Assembly (NCBI GenBank): GCA_002323245.1
Contig: DCPU01000020.1
Location: forward strand, 57,789 to 121,788
Direction of reading: 5' to 3'
From: Mariprofundus sp. UBA1536
Lineage (GTDB): Bacteria > Pseudomonadota > Zetaproteobacteria > Mariprofundales > Mariprofundaceae
Length of the DNA stretch: 64,000 nucleotides
Position numbers and translations under genes: made by a program
Shown: positions 25,231-33,608 of the stretch, piece after piece
How positions within the stretch are numbered: the first letter of the stretch is position 1
Layout of the letters: every line of letters begins with the position of its first letter
Notes under the pieces: generated by a model
Seen by the model: only the letters and a program-made list of their open reading frames with translations
Databases searched by the model: none
What the model was told of the DNA's origin: nothing

Positions 25231-25330
25231 GAAATAGCGATTTTTGCACAAGCGCAAGGCATTTTCAGCGCAGCGCACTGCTTGTGCGCGCGCGGGAAAT
25301 AACGAAGTGATGTGCAAAAATAGCATTTCC
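25231..25330. repeat. Imperfect inverted repeat in the yidC-mnmE gap
   Basis: Arms 25231-25250 and 25311-25330 pair at 16 of 20 positions, with an 11-bp perfect core (ATTTTTGCACA with TGTGCAAAAAT). The 60 bases between contain further short complementary pieces (GCACAAG with CTTGTGC). The gap of 252 bases is long for this operon. It could be a structured RNA leader of mnmE or a remnant of a small repeat element; nothing in the window repeats it. Confidence 0.5.
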
Positions 25331-25465
25331 CTATGGGCTGCGTCCCAAATGAACGCTCTCAGCGTTATATGTCGCTTATTTGAAACAATCAAATTGCTCT
25401 CCATATGCCTTGATAGCGATCATTTGTAACAGCAGCGCTTTAATGAGAAAGGATGCTAACGGGCT

Positions 25466-27055
25466 CTAATCAACATTCATGCTTTTCATCACCATACGTT
25501 GTTGGATGATGGAAAGAACGTTGTTCACAACCCAGTACAATACCAAACCAGCTGGGAAGAAGAGGAACAATGCCGTCATCATAATCGGCAGAAATTTCAT
25601 TACCTTAGCTTGGATTGGATCGGTTGGTTGTGGGTTAAGCTGCATTTGAATATACATCGAAATACCCATCAAGATTGGCAAAATGAAAAACGGGTCTTGC
25701 ACCGACATATCTTCAATCCAGCCATAAAATGGTGCCTGGCGTAGTTCGATAGAAATCAATAATACTTTATACAAAGCAAAGAAAATAGGCATTTGCAGCA
25801 AGATGGGTAAGCAGCCACCAAGCGGGTTTACTTGATGTTTTTTATACAAGGCCATGACTTCCTGGCCCATTTTGGCGCGATCAGAACCATATTTATCTTT
25901 AAGGCGCGCCATTTCAGGTTGAAGCTTGCGCATAGATGCCATGGAGCGATAAGCGCTTTGTGTAGGCACAAACAGGATAATTTTAATGGCAATGACCATC
26001 AAAATAATAATCACACCAAAGTTGGAGATATATTGGTTCATCCATAACATGACTTCATGCAATGGTTTGGCAATAAAGGCAAACCAGCCGAAATCAACGC
26101 TGCGTTCAAGCTCTACGCCAGTGGCTTTGAGACCTGTTGATTCCTTGGGCCCCACGTAAATATTGTTGTCAAAAACCATGTCGGATTGATCTAGGAAACC
26201 ATCGGTGAAATAGCCCGCCTGGTAAGTGCGCCCATCGCCCTTGTAGTAATAGCGGTAGCTTTCTTCCTGGTTGGCACCGTAAATGGCAGTGATGAAATAG
26301 CGACTCATGATGCCCGTCCAGCCGCCCATAGCATATTGTGGTTTGGTATCATTAAGTTCATCGTAAGTGATAAGCTTTAGCTCATCGTTGAACAGGCTGA
26401 TAGGACCATTGTGTTCATTGTAGGTATCCAGCCCTTCGGTGAGGGGGTTTTTCTCTACCACTTGGCGATATAATTTAAGGCCAGCGCCGCCAACCAATCG
26501 GTCTTTCACATTAAACAAGTAAGAACCTTGATTAAGGGTGTAAACACGAATCCATTTCACACCGCCATCAAGCATACCTTCAAAGGTAGCCACAGTTTGG
26601 CTAGCGGTTTCGTCCAAGGAAACCAATTTAAAGGGTTCAACTAGTTTTTTGCCCAACACACCACTGCCCACATAAGCTTCGCGATATTGACCCGTGGTGA
26701 GCATTTCCACTTTGGTTTTATCGTCGAGGGAGAGTTGGTATTTCTTAAGCTCTGCATCAGTCAACCAGCCGCGTTCATTCACGCTCACTGAGAGTACATC
26801 GTTGCCGAAGGTTTTGACCACTGCAGTTGAAAGTACTTCCCCAGAAGCAGATATGCTTGCTGGTTGCGCTGGCGTTGCGGCTACACCATCTGCTGATGGG
26901 GTGGAAGTTGCTGATGCATTTTGCGCAACGTTGTTGCTGGCAGCTTGTTCGGTGTTTTGCGGCGTCACATTCGGTTGTGGCGGAAATATCCAGCTCCAGC
27001 CCAATAAAACAGCCATGGAGAGCGTGACAGCTAAGATAAGATTTTTCGATTCCAT
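25466..27055 (-). CDS. yidC: Membrane protein insertase YidC
   Basis: Inserts and folds inner-membrane proteins alone or with Sec. TM1 (about 4-22, LILAVTLSMAVLLGW) is followed by a low-complexity linker, the large periplasmic domain (about 80-330), and the five-helix Oxa1 core, with CLPILLQMPIFFALYKVL and the end NNVLSIIQQRMV. 529 residues matches the Gram-negative form. The ATG follows AGGGAAT. It lies 41 bases downstream of yidD in the rpmH operon. Confidence 0.97.
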   Translation of the reverse strand: MESKNLILAVTLSMAVLLGWSWIFPPQPNVTPQNTEQAASNNVAQNASATSTPSADGVAATPAQPASISASGEVLSTAVVKTFGNDVLSVSVNERGWLTDAELKKYQLSLDDKTKVEMLTTGQYREAYVGSGVLGKKLVEPFKLVSLDETASQTVATFEGMLDGGVKWIRVYTLNQGSYLFNVKDRLVGGAGLKLYRQVVEKNPLTEGLDTYNEHNGPISLFNDELKLITYDELNDTKPQYAMGGWTGIMSRYFITAIYGANQEESYRYYYKGDGRTYQAGYFTDGFLDQSDMVFDNNIYVGPKESTGLKATGVELERSVDFGWFAFIAKPLHEVMLWMNQYISNFGVIIILMVIAIKIILFVPTQSAYRSMASMRKLQPEMARLKDKYGSDRAKMGQEVMALYKKHQVNPLGGCLPILLQMPIFFALYKVLLISIELRQAPFYGWIEDMSVQDPFFILPILMGISMYIQMQLNPQPTDPIQAKVMKFLPIMMTALFLFFPAGLVLYWVVNNVLSIIQQRMVMKSMNVD

Positions 27056-27096
27056 TTGGTTATTCCCTAAAAATAAAAGTGATTAAAATATGCAGT

Positions 27097-27309
27097 TTAT
27101 GGCAGCGGGTCGTAACCATGACAGGATGAGAAAGGATGGCAACGGAGAATGCGTTTCAGTGCCAGCCAGCTTCCTTTGATTGCCCCATATTTTTGCAAAG
27201 CTTCAAGCGCATATTCCGAGCAAGTAGGTATAAATCGGCAGCGTGCAGGCAGCATGGGTGAAATAAAGTAGCGGTAAAATTTCACCAGCCCCATCAATAC
27301 AGTCTTCAT
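27097..27309 (-). CDS. yidD: Membrane protein insertion efficiency factor YidD
   Basis: Small amphipathic membrane-associated protein that aids YidC-dependent insertion. 70 residues with the family block RFIPTCSEYALEALQKYG, IKGSWLALKRILRCHPF and a GYDPLP end. It starts four bases after rnpA ends, the usual rnpA-yidD-yidC order. Confidence 0.96.
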   Translation of the reverse strand: MKTVLMGLVKFYRYFISPMLPARCRFIPTCSEYALEALQKYGAIKGSWLALKRILRCHPFSSCHGYDPLP

Positions 27310-27313
27310 CGAT

Positions 27314-27679
27314 TTAAGCGGGTAAACGTTTGGCTAGCGTATCCAAACATGTGCTTATGAATGATTCACATACATCGTCTGCTTGAAGTTTAGCGGTGGG
27401 GATTGCCAAAATATCCATGGTTGAAAACCGGATGTCATGTTGGCGGAAAGCATTACGTAAACAGCGTTTAAGCCGATTCCGTGTTACTGCATTGCCGTAC
27501 TTGGTAGAAACAGCAAGCCCCAAACGCGCATGAGAGCAATCGTTTGGGGCTATCACTAGATTCAATCCTGAAATGGTGAAACGTTTGCCTTGTTTCATAC
27601 GAGCAAAGTCAGCCTTGGTAACTAGCCGATAAGCACGCGGAAATTGATTATGCAGATAAACGTTTGCGACCTTTTGCAC
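27314..27679 (-). CDS. rnpA: Ribonuclease P protein component
   Basis: Protein subunit of RNase P, which trims tRNA 5' leaders together with the RNA subunit. The family core is LGLAVSTKYGNAVTRNRLKRCLRNAFR (split: AVSTKYGNAVTRNR and LKRCLRNAFRQH), the RNR motif region. The first standard start is GTG at 27679, which overlaps the end of rpmH by 32 bases in another frame; a CTG at 27655 is the only alternative before the conserved FPRAYRLVTKADF. 121 residues fits the family. Confidence 0.94.
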   Translation of the reverse strand: MQKVANVYLHNQFPRAYRLVTKADFARMKQGKRFTISGLNLVIAPNDCSHARLGLAVSTKYGNAVTRNRLKRCLRNAFRQHDIRFSTMDILAIPTAKLQADDVCESFISTCLDTLAKRLPA

Positions 27680-27782
27680 GACGACGGTTGATCACTGCGC
27701 GGCCACCACGGGTTGCCATGCGGGCACGGAAACCACAAGTGCGTGCGCGACGGATACGGCTAGGTTTGTATGTAAAACTCAT
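27648..27782 (-). CDS. rpmH: 50S ribosomal protein L34
   Basis: A 44-residue, highly basic protein of the large subunit. Read on the minus strand it begins MSFTYKPSRIRRARTCGF, continues RARMATRGGRAVINRRRA and ends KGRKRLSA, an exact L34 pattern with a slightly altered N-terminus (usual MKRTFQPS). AGGAG lies seven bases before the ATG. It leads the rpmH-rnpA-yidD-yidC-mnmE operon and overlaps rnpA by 32 bases. Confidence 0.97.
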   Translation of the reverse strand: MSFTYKPSRIRRARTCGFRARMATRGGRAVINRRRAKGRKRLSA

Positions 27783-27815
27783 GTGAAACTCCTACTAATT
27801 CAAAAAAGGATGCGC

Positions 27816-27843
27816 ATCATAGTCGGCGGAGGCTTGGTGTCAA
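27816..27843 (-). promoter_or_regulatory. Sigma-70-type promoter of the rpmH operon
   Basis: On the minus strand: -35 TTGACA (complement of 27838-27843), 16-base spacer, -10 TATGAT (complement of 27816-27821). It lies about 34 bases before the rpmH start codon. The rest of the 27783-28003 gap shows no DnaA-box cluster or other feature. Confidence 0.8.
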
Positions 27844-28003
27844 ACTTTCTGAGACCTGTCCCCTTTAGATGATCCTAATTTTACTTAATTACAGCATCAA
27901 TGATGACGGAAAGTATTTTTAGGATTTGCACATTGGCTATTATCGGGGTGGAAAGTGACGCAGTGTACTTATCGTTTGGTTTTAAATTGAAGGTTACACA
28001 GCT

Positions 28004-28447
28004 ATGCTTAATTTGTTAAACGGGGGGAGTATGCAGGAGCAACAAGCAAGTGATTTCACGTTTGAGATAGCAAAACAACCATTGTTTCAATCGCTTCCGG
28101 TGGATGCGGTGGCTGATATTTGTGTGCAGGGCATCGTAGGAAAATTTGAAGATGGAGAGGAATTGATTCATGAGAATGAAACAAATTTATCCTTATTTCT
28201 TATTCTTGAAGGCAAAGCCCGGGTGGTGATGAACGGCACGCAAGTGGCTGTGATTAGTGATGGGGAAATTATTGGTGAGATTTCTGTGTCGCGCACGAGT
28301 ATGCCCTTGGCCAGTGTGACTGCTGTAGGCGAATTAAGCGCTGTGATTTTTCCGGCCATCGCGATTCAGGACCTGATGGTGAAATATGAGGATTTTGCCA
28401 AAACTATTAAAAAGATGGCTTTGGCTCGGGTTTATAATCCCTCGTGA
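28004..28447 (+). CDS. Cyclic-nucleotide-binding-domain protein
   Basis: Single-domain protein of 147 residues with the CRP/cNMP-binding beta-roll: QPLFQSLPVDAVADI, FEDGEELIHENE, LFLILEGKARVVMNG and GEIIGEIS. The phosphate-binding cassette is SVSRTSMPLASVTA; the usual R-(S/T)-A is replaced by M-P-L-A, so nucleotide binding is doubtful. No helix-turn-helix follows, so it is not a transcription factor by itself. GAAGG is 10 bases before the ATG at 28004; an ATG at 28031 follows a GGGGGGAG too closely to be a good start. Likely a signalling or regulatory module; partner unknown. Confidence 0.7.
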   Translation: MLNLLNGGSMQEQQASDFTFEIAKQPLFQSLPVDAVADICVQGIVGKFEDGEELIHENETNLSLFLILEGKARVVMNGTQVAVISDGEIIGEISVSRTSMPLASVTAVGELSAVIFPAIAIQDLMVKYEDFAKTIKKMALARVYNPS

Positions 28448-28465
28448 TACGAGTTTGGCGTTGAT

Positions 28466-28735
28466 ATGGACAATAAACTGCTCATTGATTGGCTGATTCA
28501 ACATGCGCCGCTGCTGGAGATGTGTGAAGCGGGTGGCTGGCCTGATTTGGAGCATATGCACATTGAGTTCTGCCAACAAACCCATGAAGAGTGGGTTGTC
28601 ATTATTGATTTTAATGAACAGTTGCGTGAAATATCGGTATGCGAACCGGTTGTACACAATCGCTGCGGCAAGTTCGCGATTACATTGGATGAACACGAAT
28701 CACCTGCATCCGTTCGCTTAATCACACGCATGTAA
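28466..28735 (+). CDS. Small acidic protein of unknown function
   Basis: I do not recognise this 89-residue protein. It starts 18 bases after the cNMP-domain gene and is probably in one transcript with it. It is acidic, with two cysteines (residues 20 and 36), no signal peptide and no membrane segment. It alternates helix (DNKLLIDWLIQHAPLLEM) and strand (EWVVIIDFNEQLREISV), so it appears to be a small soluble fold. The RBS is weak. The link with the cNMP gene is the only context. Confidence 0.55.
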   Translation: MDNKLLIDWLIQHAPLLEMCEAGGWPDLEHMHIEFCQQTHEEWVVIIDFNEQLREISVCEPVVHNRCGKFAITLDEHESPASVRLITRM

Positions 28736-28748
28736 TTAGCAAAGAAAT

Positions 28749-28824
28749 CCGCAGGAGAGCGAATTTGGGCGCACGAAGGGCGGGCTTGCCCTGAAACCTC
28801 TGTGTAACTTCGCGCCCTCCGCGG
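28749..28824. other. Structured GC-rich stem between convergent genes
   Basis: GGGCGCACGAAG (28767-28778) faces CTTCGCGCCC (28808-28817), flanked by CCGC and GCGG, with an inner GGGC/GCCC hairpin. It lacks a T-run. It separates the small acidic gene from prlC and could act as a transcript-end hairpin or RNA stabiliser. Confidence 0.4.
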
Positions 28825-28854
28825 TTCAAAAACAGCAAACGGATGGTTTGTGCG

Positions 28855-30888
28855 TTAGGCAGCAGTGATGCCGCTGTGTCTTAGCAAGGCATCCACCGTG
28901 GGGGCTTGGCCGCGGAAGGCTTGGTAACTTTGCATCATATCGCGGCTGCCACCGCGTGATAACACCTCATCAAGGAAGCGTTTGGCCACATCATGGTTGA
29001 TGATGCTCTGCTCGGTATTGGCGGCTTCTTCAAAGGCTGCGTAGGCATCCGATGAGAGTACCTCTGCCCATTTGTAGCTGAAATACCCGGCAGCATAACC
29101 TCCTGCAAAGACATGGGTGAAGCTGTTTTGAAATTTATTAAAAGCAGGCGGCGTGAGCACAGCCACTTCTTTGCGCACATCATCAATCACATCTTGCACT
29201 GATTGCCCCCTTTCAGCTTTAAAGGCGCTATGCAAAAGCAAATCAATCAAAGAAAACTCCACTTGGCGGAGCATCTGCATGCCCGAATGGAAATTTTTGG
29301 CGGCTGTCATTTTCTCAAACATGGCTTGCGGCAGTGGTTCGCCCGTTTCGTAATGTTTGGCAAACAAATCAAGCACAGCTCGCTCCCAACAGAAGTTTTC
29401 CATAAATTGGCTGGGAAGTTCCACAGCATCCCAAGGCACACCGTTGATGCCCGACACCGAACGCACTTCGATATTGGTCATCATATGATGTAGGCCATGG
29501 CCGAACTCATGGAATAGGGTGATGACTTCATCATGCGTCCACAGCGCAGGTTTATCGCCCACAGGCGCATCAAAATTACATACCAAATAAGCAACAGGAT
29601 GTTGCAGGCTGCCATCAGGAAAACGCCAGCCCACCAGACATTCATCCATCCAAGCGCCGCCACGTTTGCCTTCGCGGGCATAAGGGTCGAGATAAAATCC
29701 TGCTTTTTTATGGCCTTGGGCATCAAACACATCATAATATTCAACAGCGTCTGCCCACACAGGCGCTTCGCCGCGTTTGATGCGGATATGATAAAGCTGT
29801 TCGGCCAAGTGAAACAAACCTTGTTTCACGTGATGTTCTGGAAACCATGGTTTGAGGGCTTCTTGCGATAAATCATAAAGATCTTGGCGTAAGGATTCGG
29901 ATACATAAGCGATATCCCAAGCCTCCACCTTATCCATGCCCAATTTGTCTTTGGCATAAGCATAGATTTCAGCCAAATCGTGTTTGGCCATGGTTTTGGA
30001 CTTATGCGCCAAATCGCGTAAGAAGCTAGTCACTTCATCCACGCTATTGGCCATTTTATCGGCGAGTGAATACGCAGCGTAGTGTTCAAAGCCAAGCAAT
30101 GCGGCGCATTCTTGTCGCAGGGTAAGGATTTTTTCAATCACGGGGGTGTTGTCCCAATCGCCAGTGCTGGCGCGGGTGGCAAAGGCGGTGTACATCTTTT
30201 GGCGAAGTGGGCTTGATTTTGCATACATCATAAACGGCATATACGAAGGGATATCGAGGGTGAATAACCAACCTTTTTTATCCGCTTTTTCGGCGCGTTG
30301 GGCAGCTCCCGCCACGGCTGACTCAGGTAAACCTGCCAAATCGTCTTGGTCGGTAAGTAACATGGTAAAGGCTTGGGTGGCATCGAGTACATGATCGCCA
30401 AAAGTAGTGGTGAGCTTAGACATTTCCATTTTGATGGCGGCAAAGCGTTCTTTAGCTTCGCCTTTCAGCTCGGAGCCTGCCAAGCGAAAATCACGCAGGG
30501 TGTGGGTGATGGCCGTTTGTTGTGCTTGGCTTAATGCGGCAAATTCAGTGGATTCAGATAAAGCGAATACAGCTTGATAAAGGGCTTCTTGCTGAGCAAT
30601 CCAAGTGCCCCATTCGGTCATCAGACTCACGCCTTCTTGGTACACAGGGCGAATGCTTTCGCTGCTGCACACCGAATTCAAATGCGATACTGGCCCCCAT
30701 AATCGGGAAATCGTTTCATCAATGATAGCCAAGGGTTGCATGAGGTTGCCCCAAGTGAAATCGGCTTGCTGCAAGAGGGCGGTGATGTCTTGTTTGGCAG
30801 CGGTGATGCTTTCGCTAAGGGCAGTTATGGATGCTGCGGGATTGATAGTGTCAAAAGCGGGCAAAGTGTTGGCAATAGGTGTATTCAT
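28855..30888 (-). CDS. prlC: Oligopeptidase A (M3 metallopeptidase)
   Basis: Cytoplasmic zinc peptidase that degrades short peptides such as cleaved signal peptides. The zinc motif HEFGHGLHHMM (HExxH type) lies near residue 465, with the third ligand Glu in NGVPWDAVELPSQFMENF. 677 residues is the usual length. The substrate-pocket stretch near the C-terminus (FSYKWAEVLSSDAYAAFE) also matches the PrlC/Dcp family. It is a single minus-strand gene, possibly transcribed alone. Confidence 0.95.
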   Translation of the reverse strand: MNTPIANTLPAFDTINPAASITALSESITAAKQDITALLQQADFTWGNLMQPLAIIDETISRLWGPVSHLNSVCSSESIRPVYQEGVSLMTEWGTWIAQQEALYQAVFALSESTEFAALSQAQQTAITHTLRDFRLAGSELKGEAKERFAAIKMEMSKLTTTFGDHVLDATQAFTMLLTDQDDLAGLPESAVAGAAQRAEKADKKGWLFTLDIPSYMPFMMYAKSSPLRQKMYTAFATRASTGDWDNTPVIEKILTLRQECAALLGFEHYAAYSLADKMANSVDEVTSFLRDLAHKSKTMAKHDLAEIYAYAKDKLGMDKVEAWDIAYVSESLRQDLYDLSQEALKPWFPEHHVKQGLFHLAEQLYHIRIKRGEAPVWADAVEYYDVFDAQGHKKAGFYLDPYAREGKRGGAWMDECLVGWRFPDGSLQHPVAYLVCNFDAPVGDKPALWTHDEVITLFHEFGHGLHHMMTNIEVRSVSGINGVPWDAVELPSQFMENFCWERAVLDLFAKHYETGEPLPQAMFEKMTAAKNFHSGMQMLRQVEFSLIDLLLHSAFKAERGQSVQDVIDDVRKEVAVLTPPAFNKFQNSFTHVFAGGYAAGYFSYKWAEVLSSDAYAAFEEAANTEQSIINHDVAKRFLDEVLSRGGSRDMMQSYQAFRGQAPTVDALLRHSGITAA

Positions 30889-31010
30889 GGGTCAAAAGTG
30901 TGCAGACAAAGGTGTGTGAACACAAGCAATCGGGCGTTTCACGTTGCGATAACCCCAAGATTAGGCTAAATAAGGTATTTACCTATTTTTTCATGGTTAG
31001 GAGCGTGCTT

Positions 31011-31310
31011 TTGGCAATCAAAACAAGAAAGAAAATCATCAAAGGCAACCGATGGAGTATGCTTTATGCGGCAGTGGGTCAGGCATTTTCTATTCAGGTG
31101 ACCGGGATTTCACCCGATGGGCCCATACGCATGCGTGGCGCTACGGCGGGTTGGTGGGAAGAAGGTGGTAGCGGGCTATATCATGAAATGCCGCGGGGCA
31201 AAACAATCCCTTTTGGTATTATTGGGTTGTTTGTTGAAAATCCAGGAGAGAAGGCAGGTGTTGGCAAGTATGAAGTGCAATTTACAGTGCGCACGGGCAA
31301 GGATATGTGA
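31011..31310 (+). CDS. Small protein of unknown function, TTG start
   Basis: I do not recognise a family. The frame is open from 30879, but the best start is the TTG at 31011, seven bases after AGGAG (30999-31003), giving 99 residues (MAIKTRKKIIKGNRW...). No signal peptide or membrane segment. The N-terminal third is very basic; the rest is glycine-rich and strand-like (AVGQAFSIQVTGISPDGPIRM, GGSGLYHEMPRGKTIPFG, VGKYEVQFTVRTGKDM). It ends four bases before the convergent sensor-kinase gene. It may be a small soluble beta-rich protein. Confidence 0.5.
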   Translation: MAIKTRKKIIKGNRWSMLYAAVGQAFSIQVTGISPDGPIRMRGATAGWWEEGGSGLYHEMPRGKTIPFGIIGLFVENPGEKAGVGKYEVQFTVRTGKDM

Positions 31311-31313
31311 GCC

Positions 31314-33608
31314 CTAAATCAACTGTTCGATTGTTATCATCAATTCATCGAGCGGTGTAGGTTTATTGAGAATTACAGTGTTGCTGTGGTGCTTTTGGTC
31401 TGCCAATACCCGATCTTTATCGTAACCAGTCATAAACACAATCGGGAAATCAGGAAAACTTTGGTGGATGTAGTCGGCTACTTTACTGCCGCCACAAACA
31501 GGCATCACAGCATCAAGAACAGCCAATGAAATTGTATCTTGGTACACATCAAAGAGATTCATCGCCACTTGTCCGTTTTCAGCTTGAACCACGATGTACC
31601 CCTGTGTTTCTAAGGCTTCAGCCACCGTTTCGCGCACCATCACATCATCATCGACGAGTAGGATTGTTGCTACACGTACGCTGCTTGAACGCTTGGGGGG
31701 AAGCTGCGGTATGGGGTTTTGTTGCGGCTCATTGATGGGGAAATAAATATCAAATGTCGTGCCTGTGCCAAGCTCTGATTTCACCGAGATTAAACCCGAA
31801 TGGCTCTGTACTGCACCAAACACCATGGCCAAACCAAGGCCCGTGCCCTGGCCTTGGGATTTGGTGGTAAAGAAGGGTTCGAACACACGGTCAAGATGCT
31901 TGGTGTCGATGCCGATGCCATTATCTGAAATGCTGAGTTGGGCATATCTGCCGGCTTTGCCGCCGACATGGGCAGCGACAAAGTCTTCATCAAGGGTTGT
32001 TGCTTGCAGCGTAACGCCAATGACAGGATGGGTTTTTCCATCAAGGGCGTGATGTGCATTATTGATGAGGTTCATCAGAATTTGATGAATCAGCGTATCA
32101 TCACCGAGAATGTTGAGGGGTTCGTTTGTGATGTTCTCTTCTATATGGATATTTTCAGGCACCGAGCTGCGTAGCAATGATAATGCGCCGTGAATCAAAG
32201 GCGGAAGATCAATCTGATGCATAGTCAATTGCCCTTTGCGAGCAAAAGTGAGTAGTTGCTTAATGATACTGGCTGCGTGATTGGCCAGCGATTCCATGCT
32301 TTCAATTTTGTTGTAAACATAAGCATCGTTCACTGGGTGCAACTTCTTTTTACTTAGATATAAATTACCAGAGATGCCCGCCAGCATATTGTTAAAATCA
32401 TGCGCTATACCGCCCACCAGAGTGCCCACGGCTTCCATTTTTTGGGCTTGAAGGAATTGCTCTTCCAAATCTTTAAAGGCGGTGATGTCGCGGGCTACGC
32501 CAATCATACCAATCACTTGTCCATCTTTGTCCAAGTAGGGAGTTTTCAGAATATCCATCAAAATCTTGCTGCCATCGGCAAAGGCCATGGTTTGTTCGTA
32601 GCGGAGTGCTTTGCCAGAGGCAAACATGGTTTGGTCTTGGCTTTGATGGAAGGTGGCAGTATCATAATCGAAAAGCTCAAAATCTGTTTTGCCCACCACT
32701 TCTGCTGGCGACGATAGCCCAACCAAACTGCAGAAGGCTTGATTGCAACCCAAGAAAGTTCCTGATTTGGTTTTATAAAAAATTAAATCGGGCACGGAAT
32801 CAATCAGATTGACCATAAGGGTATGGGCTTCGATGAGTTTATCTTGGGATTGCCCGAGTTGCTTACTCATGGTGCTGAGCTTTCTTGCCAGCTGATTGAG
32901 TTCACTGCCGGCATCAATACTGATGCTCTTGTCATAGTTGCCATGCTCAATGTCATCTACAAAAGCCAAAAGCTGGTTGAGTGGTTTTTGTACCCAGTGA
33001 CGTAAGAGGTAAACCAAAAGCAGAGAAAAGAGAATTAGGCCAATGGCAAAAAAGGATAGTTGCTTGAACAACGTGTTCTGAAGGGCGTGATATTGCGGCG
33101 CATAATGATAGGCGCTGATAAGCACGGCTGTTTCTTGCTCGCGCAATAAGCCGGAATGTCGCATTTGCACGCGGCGATAGGCAAAAATGGTATGTGTAGC
33201 TTCATCATGCTGGAAAATGCTTTTCTGCTTATGACTCGTGATTTCTAGGGCAGCTTGGGCATCAAAATGTTCGATAACATCGCTTGCTTGAAACCCCTCC
33301 CACTCGTAGCGCGTGGACATCAATATCATGCCGTCGTTTTGCACAAGACAGATATGGCTGAGATGTTCATCCACACCTTGAATAGAGAGTATGTGTTTGA
33401 CTTCAGCGAGCTCGCCGCGACGCAAATGGGCTTCGATTTCAACTGATAAGCTGGCCATGGTGCGTTCAAATGATGCGGTGCGGGCGTCCAAGAGTTGCTG
33501 ATTGGCATCGAGATAAACAACAAAAATAACAAGGCAACCAAAAGGAAAAATAACCAAAGCTACCAGCAAGGGCAGCAGCGTACGCAGCCTTAAATGCCCC
33601 CAAATCAT
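31314..33608 (-). CDS. Hybrid sensor histidine kinase with C-terminal receiver
   Basis: Membrane sensor kinase of 764 residues. Order: TM1 (about 9-31), periplasmic domain (32-180), TM2 (about 184-203), HAMP (204-256), PAS (about 265-385), HisKA with phospho-His in GGIAHDFNN (about 408), HATPase with NLINNAHHAL, DNGIGID and GQGTGLGLAM, then a receiver domain (from about 645) with phospho-Asp in LAVLDAVMP and Lys in ILNKP. No separate response regulator or DNA-binding output is nearby, so signal transfer is unclear. It overlaps the substrate-binding-protein gene by four bases, which suggests that protein presents the ligand. Confidence 0.9.
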   Translation of the reverse strand: MIWGHLRLRTLLPLLVALVIFPFGCLVIFVVYLDANQQLLDARTASFERTMASLSVEIEAHLRRGELAEVKHILSIQGVDEHLSHICLVQNDGMILMSTRYEWEGFQASDVIEHFDAQAALEITSHKQKSIFQHDEATHTIFAYRRVQMRHSGLLREQETAVLISAYHYAPQYHALQNTLFKQLSFFAIGLILFSLLLVYLLRHWVQKPLNQLLAFVDDIEHGNYDKSISIDAGSELNQLARKLSTMSKQLGQSQDKLIEAHTLMVNLIDSVPDLIFYKTKSGTFLGCNQAFCSLVGLSSPAEVVGKTDFELFDYDTATFHQSQDQTMFASGKALRYEQTMAFADGSKILMDILKTPYLDKDGQVIGMIGVARDITAFKDLEEQFLQAQKMEAVGTLVGGIAHDFNNMLAGISGNLYLSKKKLHPVNDAYVYNKIESMESLANHAASIIKQLLTFARKGQLTMHQIDLPPLIHGALSLLRSSVPENIHIEENITNEPLNILGDDTLIHQILMNLINNAHHALDGKTHPVIGVTLQATTLDEDFVAAHVGGKAGRYAQLSISDNGIGIDTKHLDRVFEPFFTTKSQGQGTGLGLAMVFGAVQSHSGLISVKSELGTGTTFDIYFPINEPQQNPIPQLPPKRSSSVRVATILLVDDDVMVRETVAEALETQGYIVVQAENGQVAMNLFDVYQDTISLAVLDAVMPVCGGSKVADYIHQSFPDFPIVFMTGYDKDRVLADQKHHSNTVILNKPTPLDELMITIEQLI

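Noticed and set aside
27783..28003. Possible replication origin next to rpmH
   Set aside because: No DnaA-box cluster (TTATCCACA-like), no dnaA gene; rpmH is found near oriC in many bacteria, but not here.
30879..31010. Longer N-terminus for the small gene ending at 31310
   Set aside because: Upstream codons have no RBS and reach into the prlC start region; the TTG at 31011 has a good RBS.
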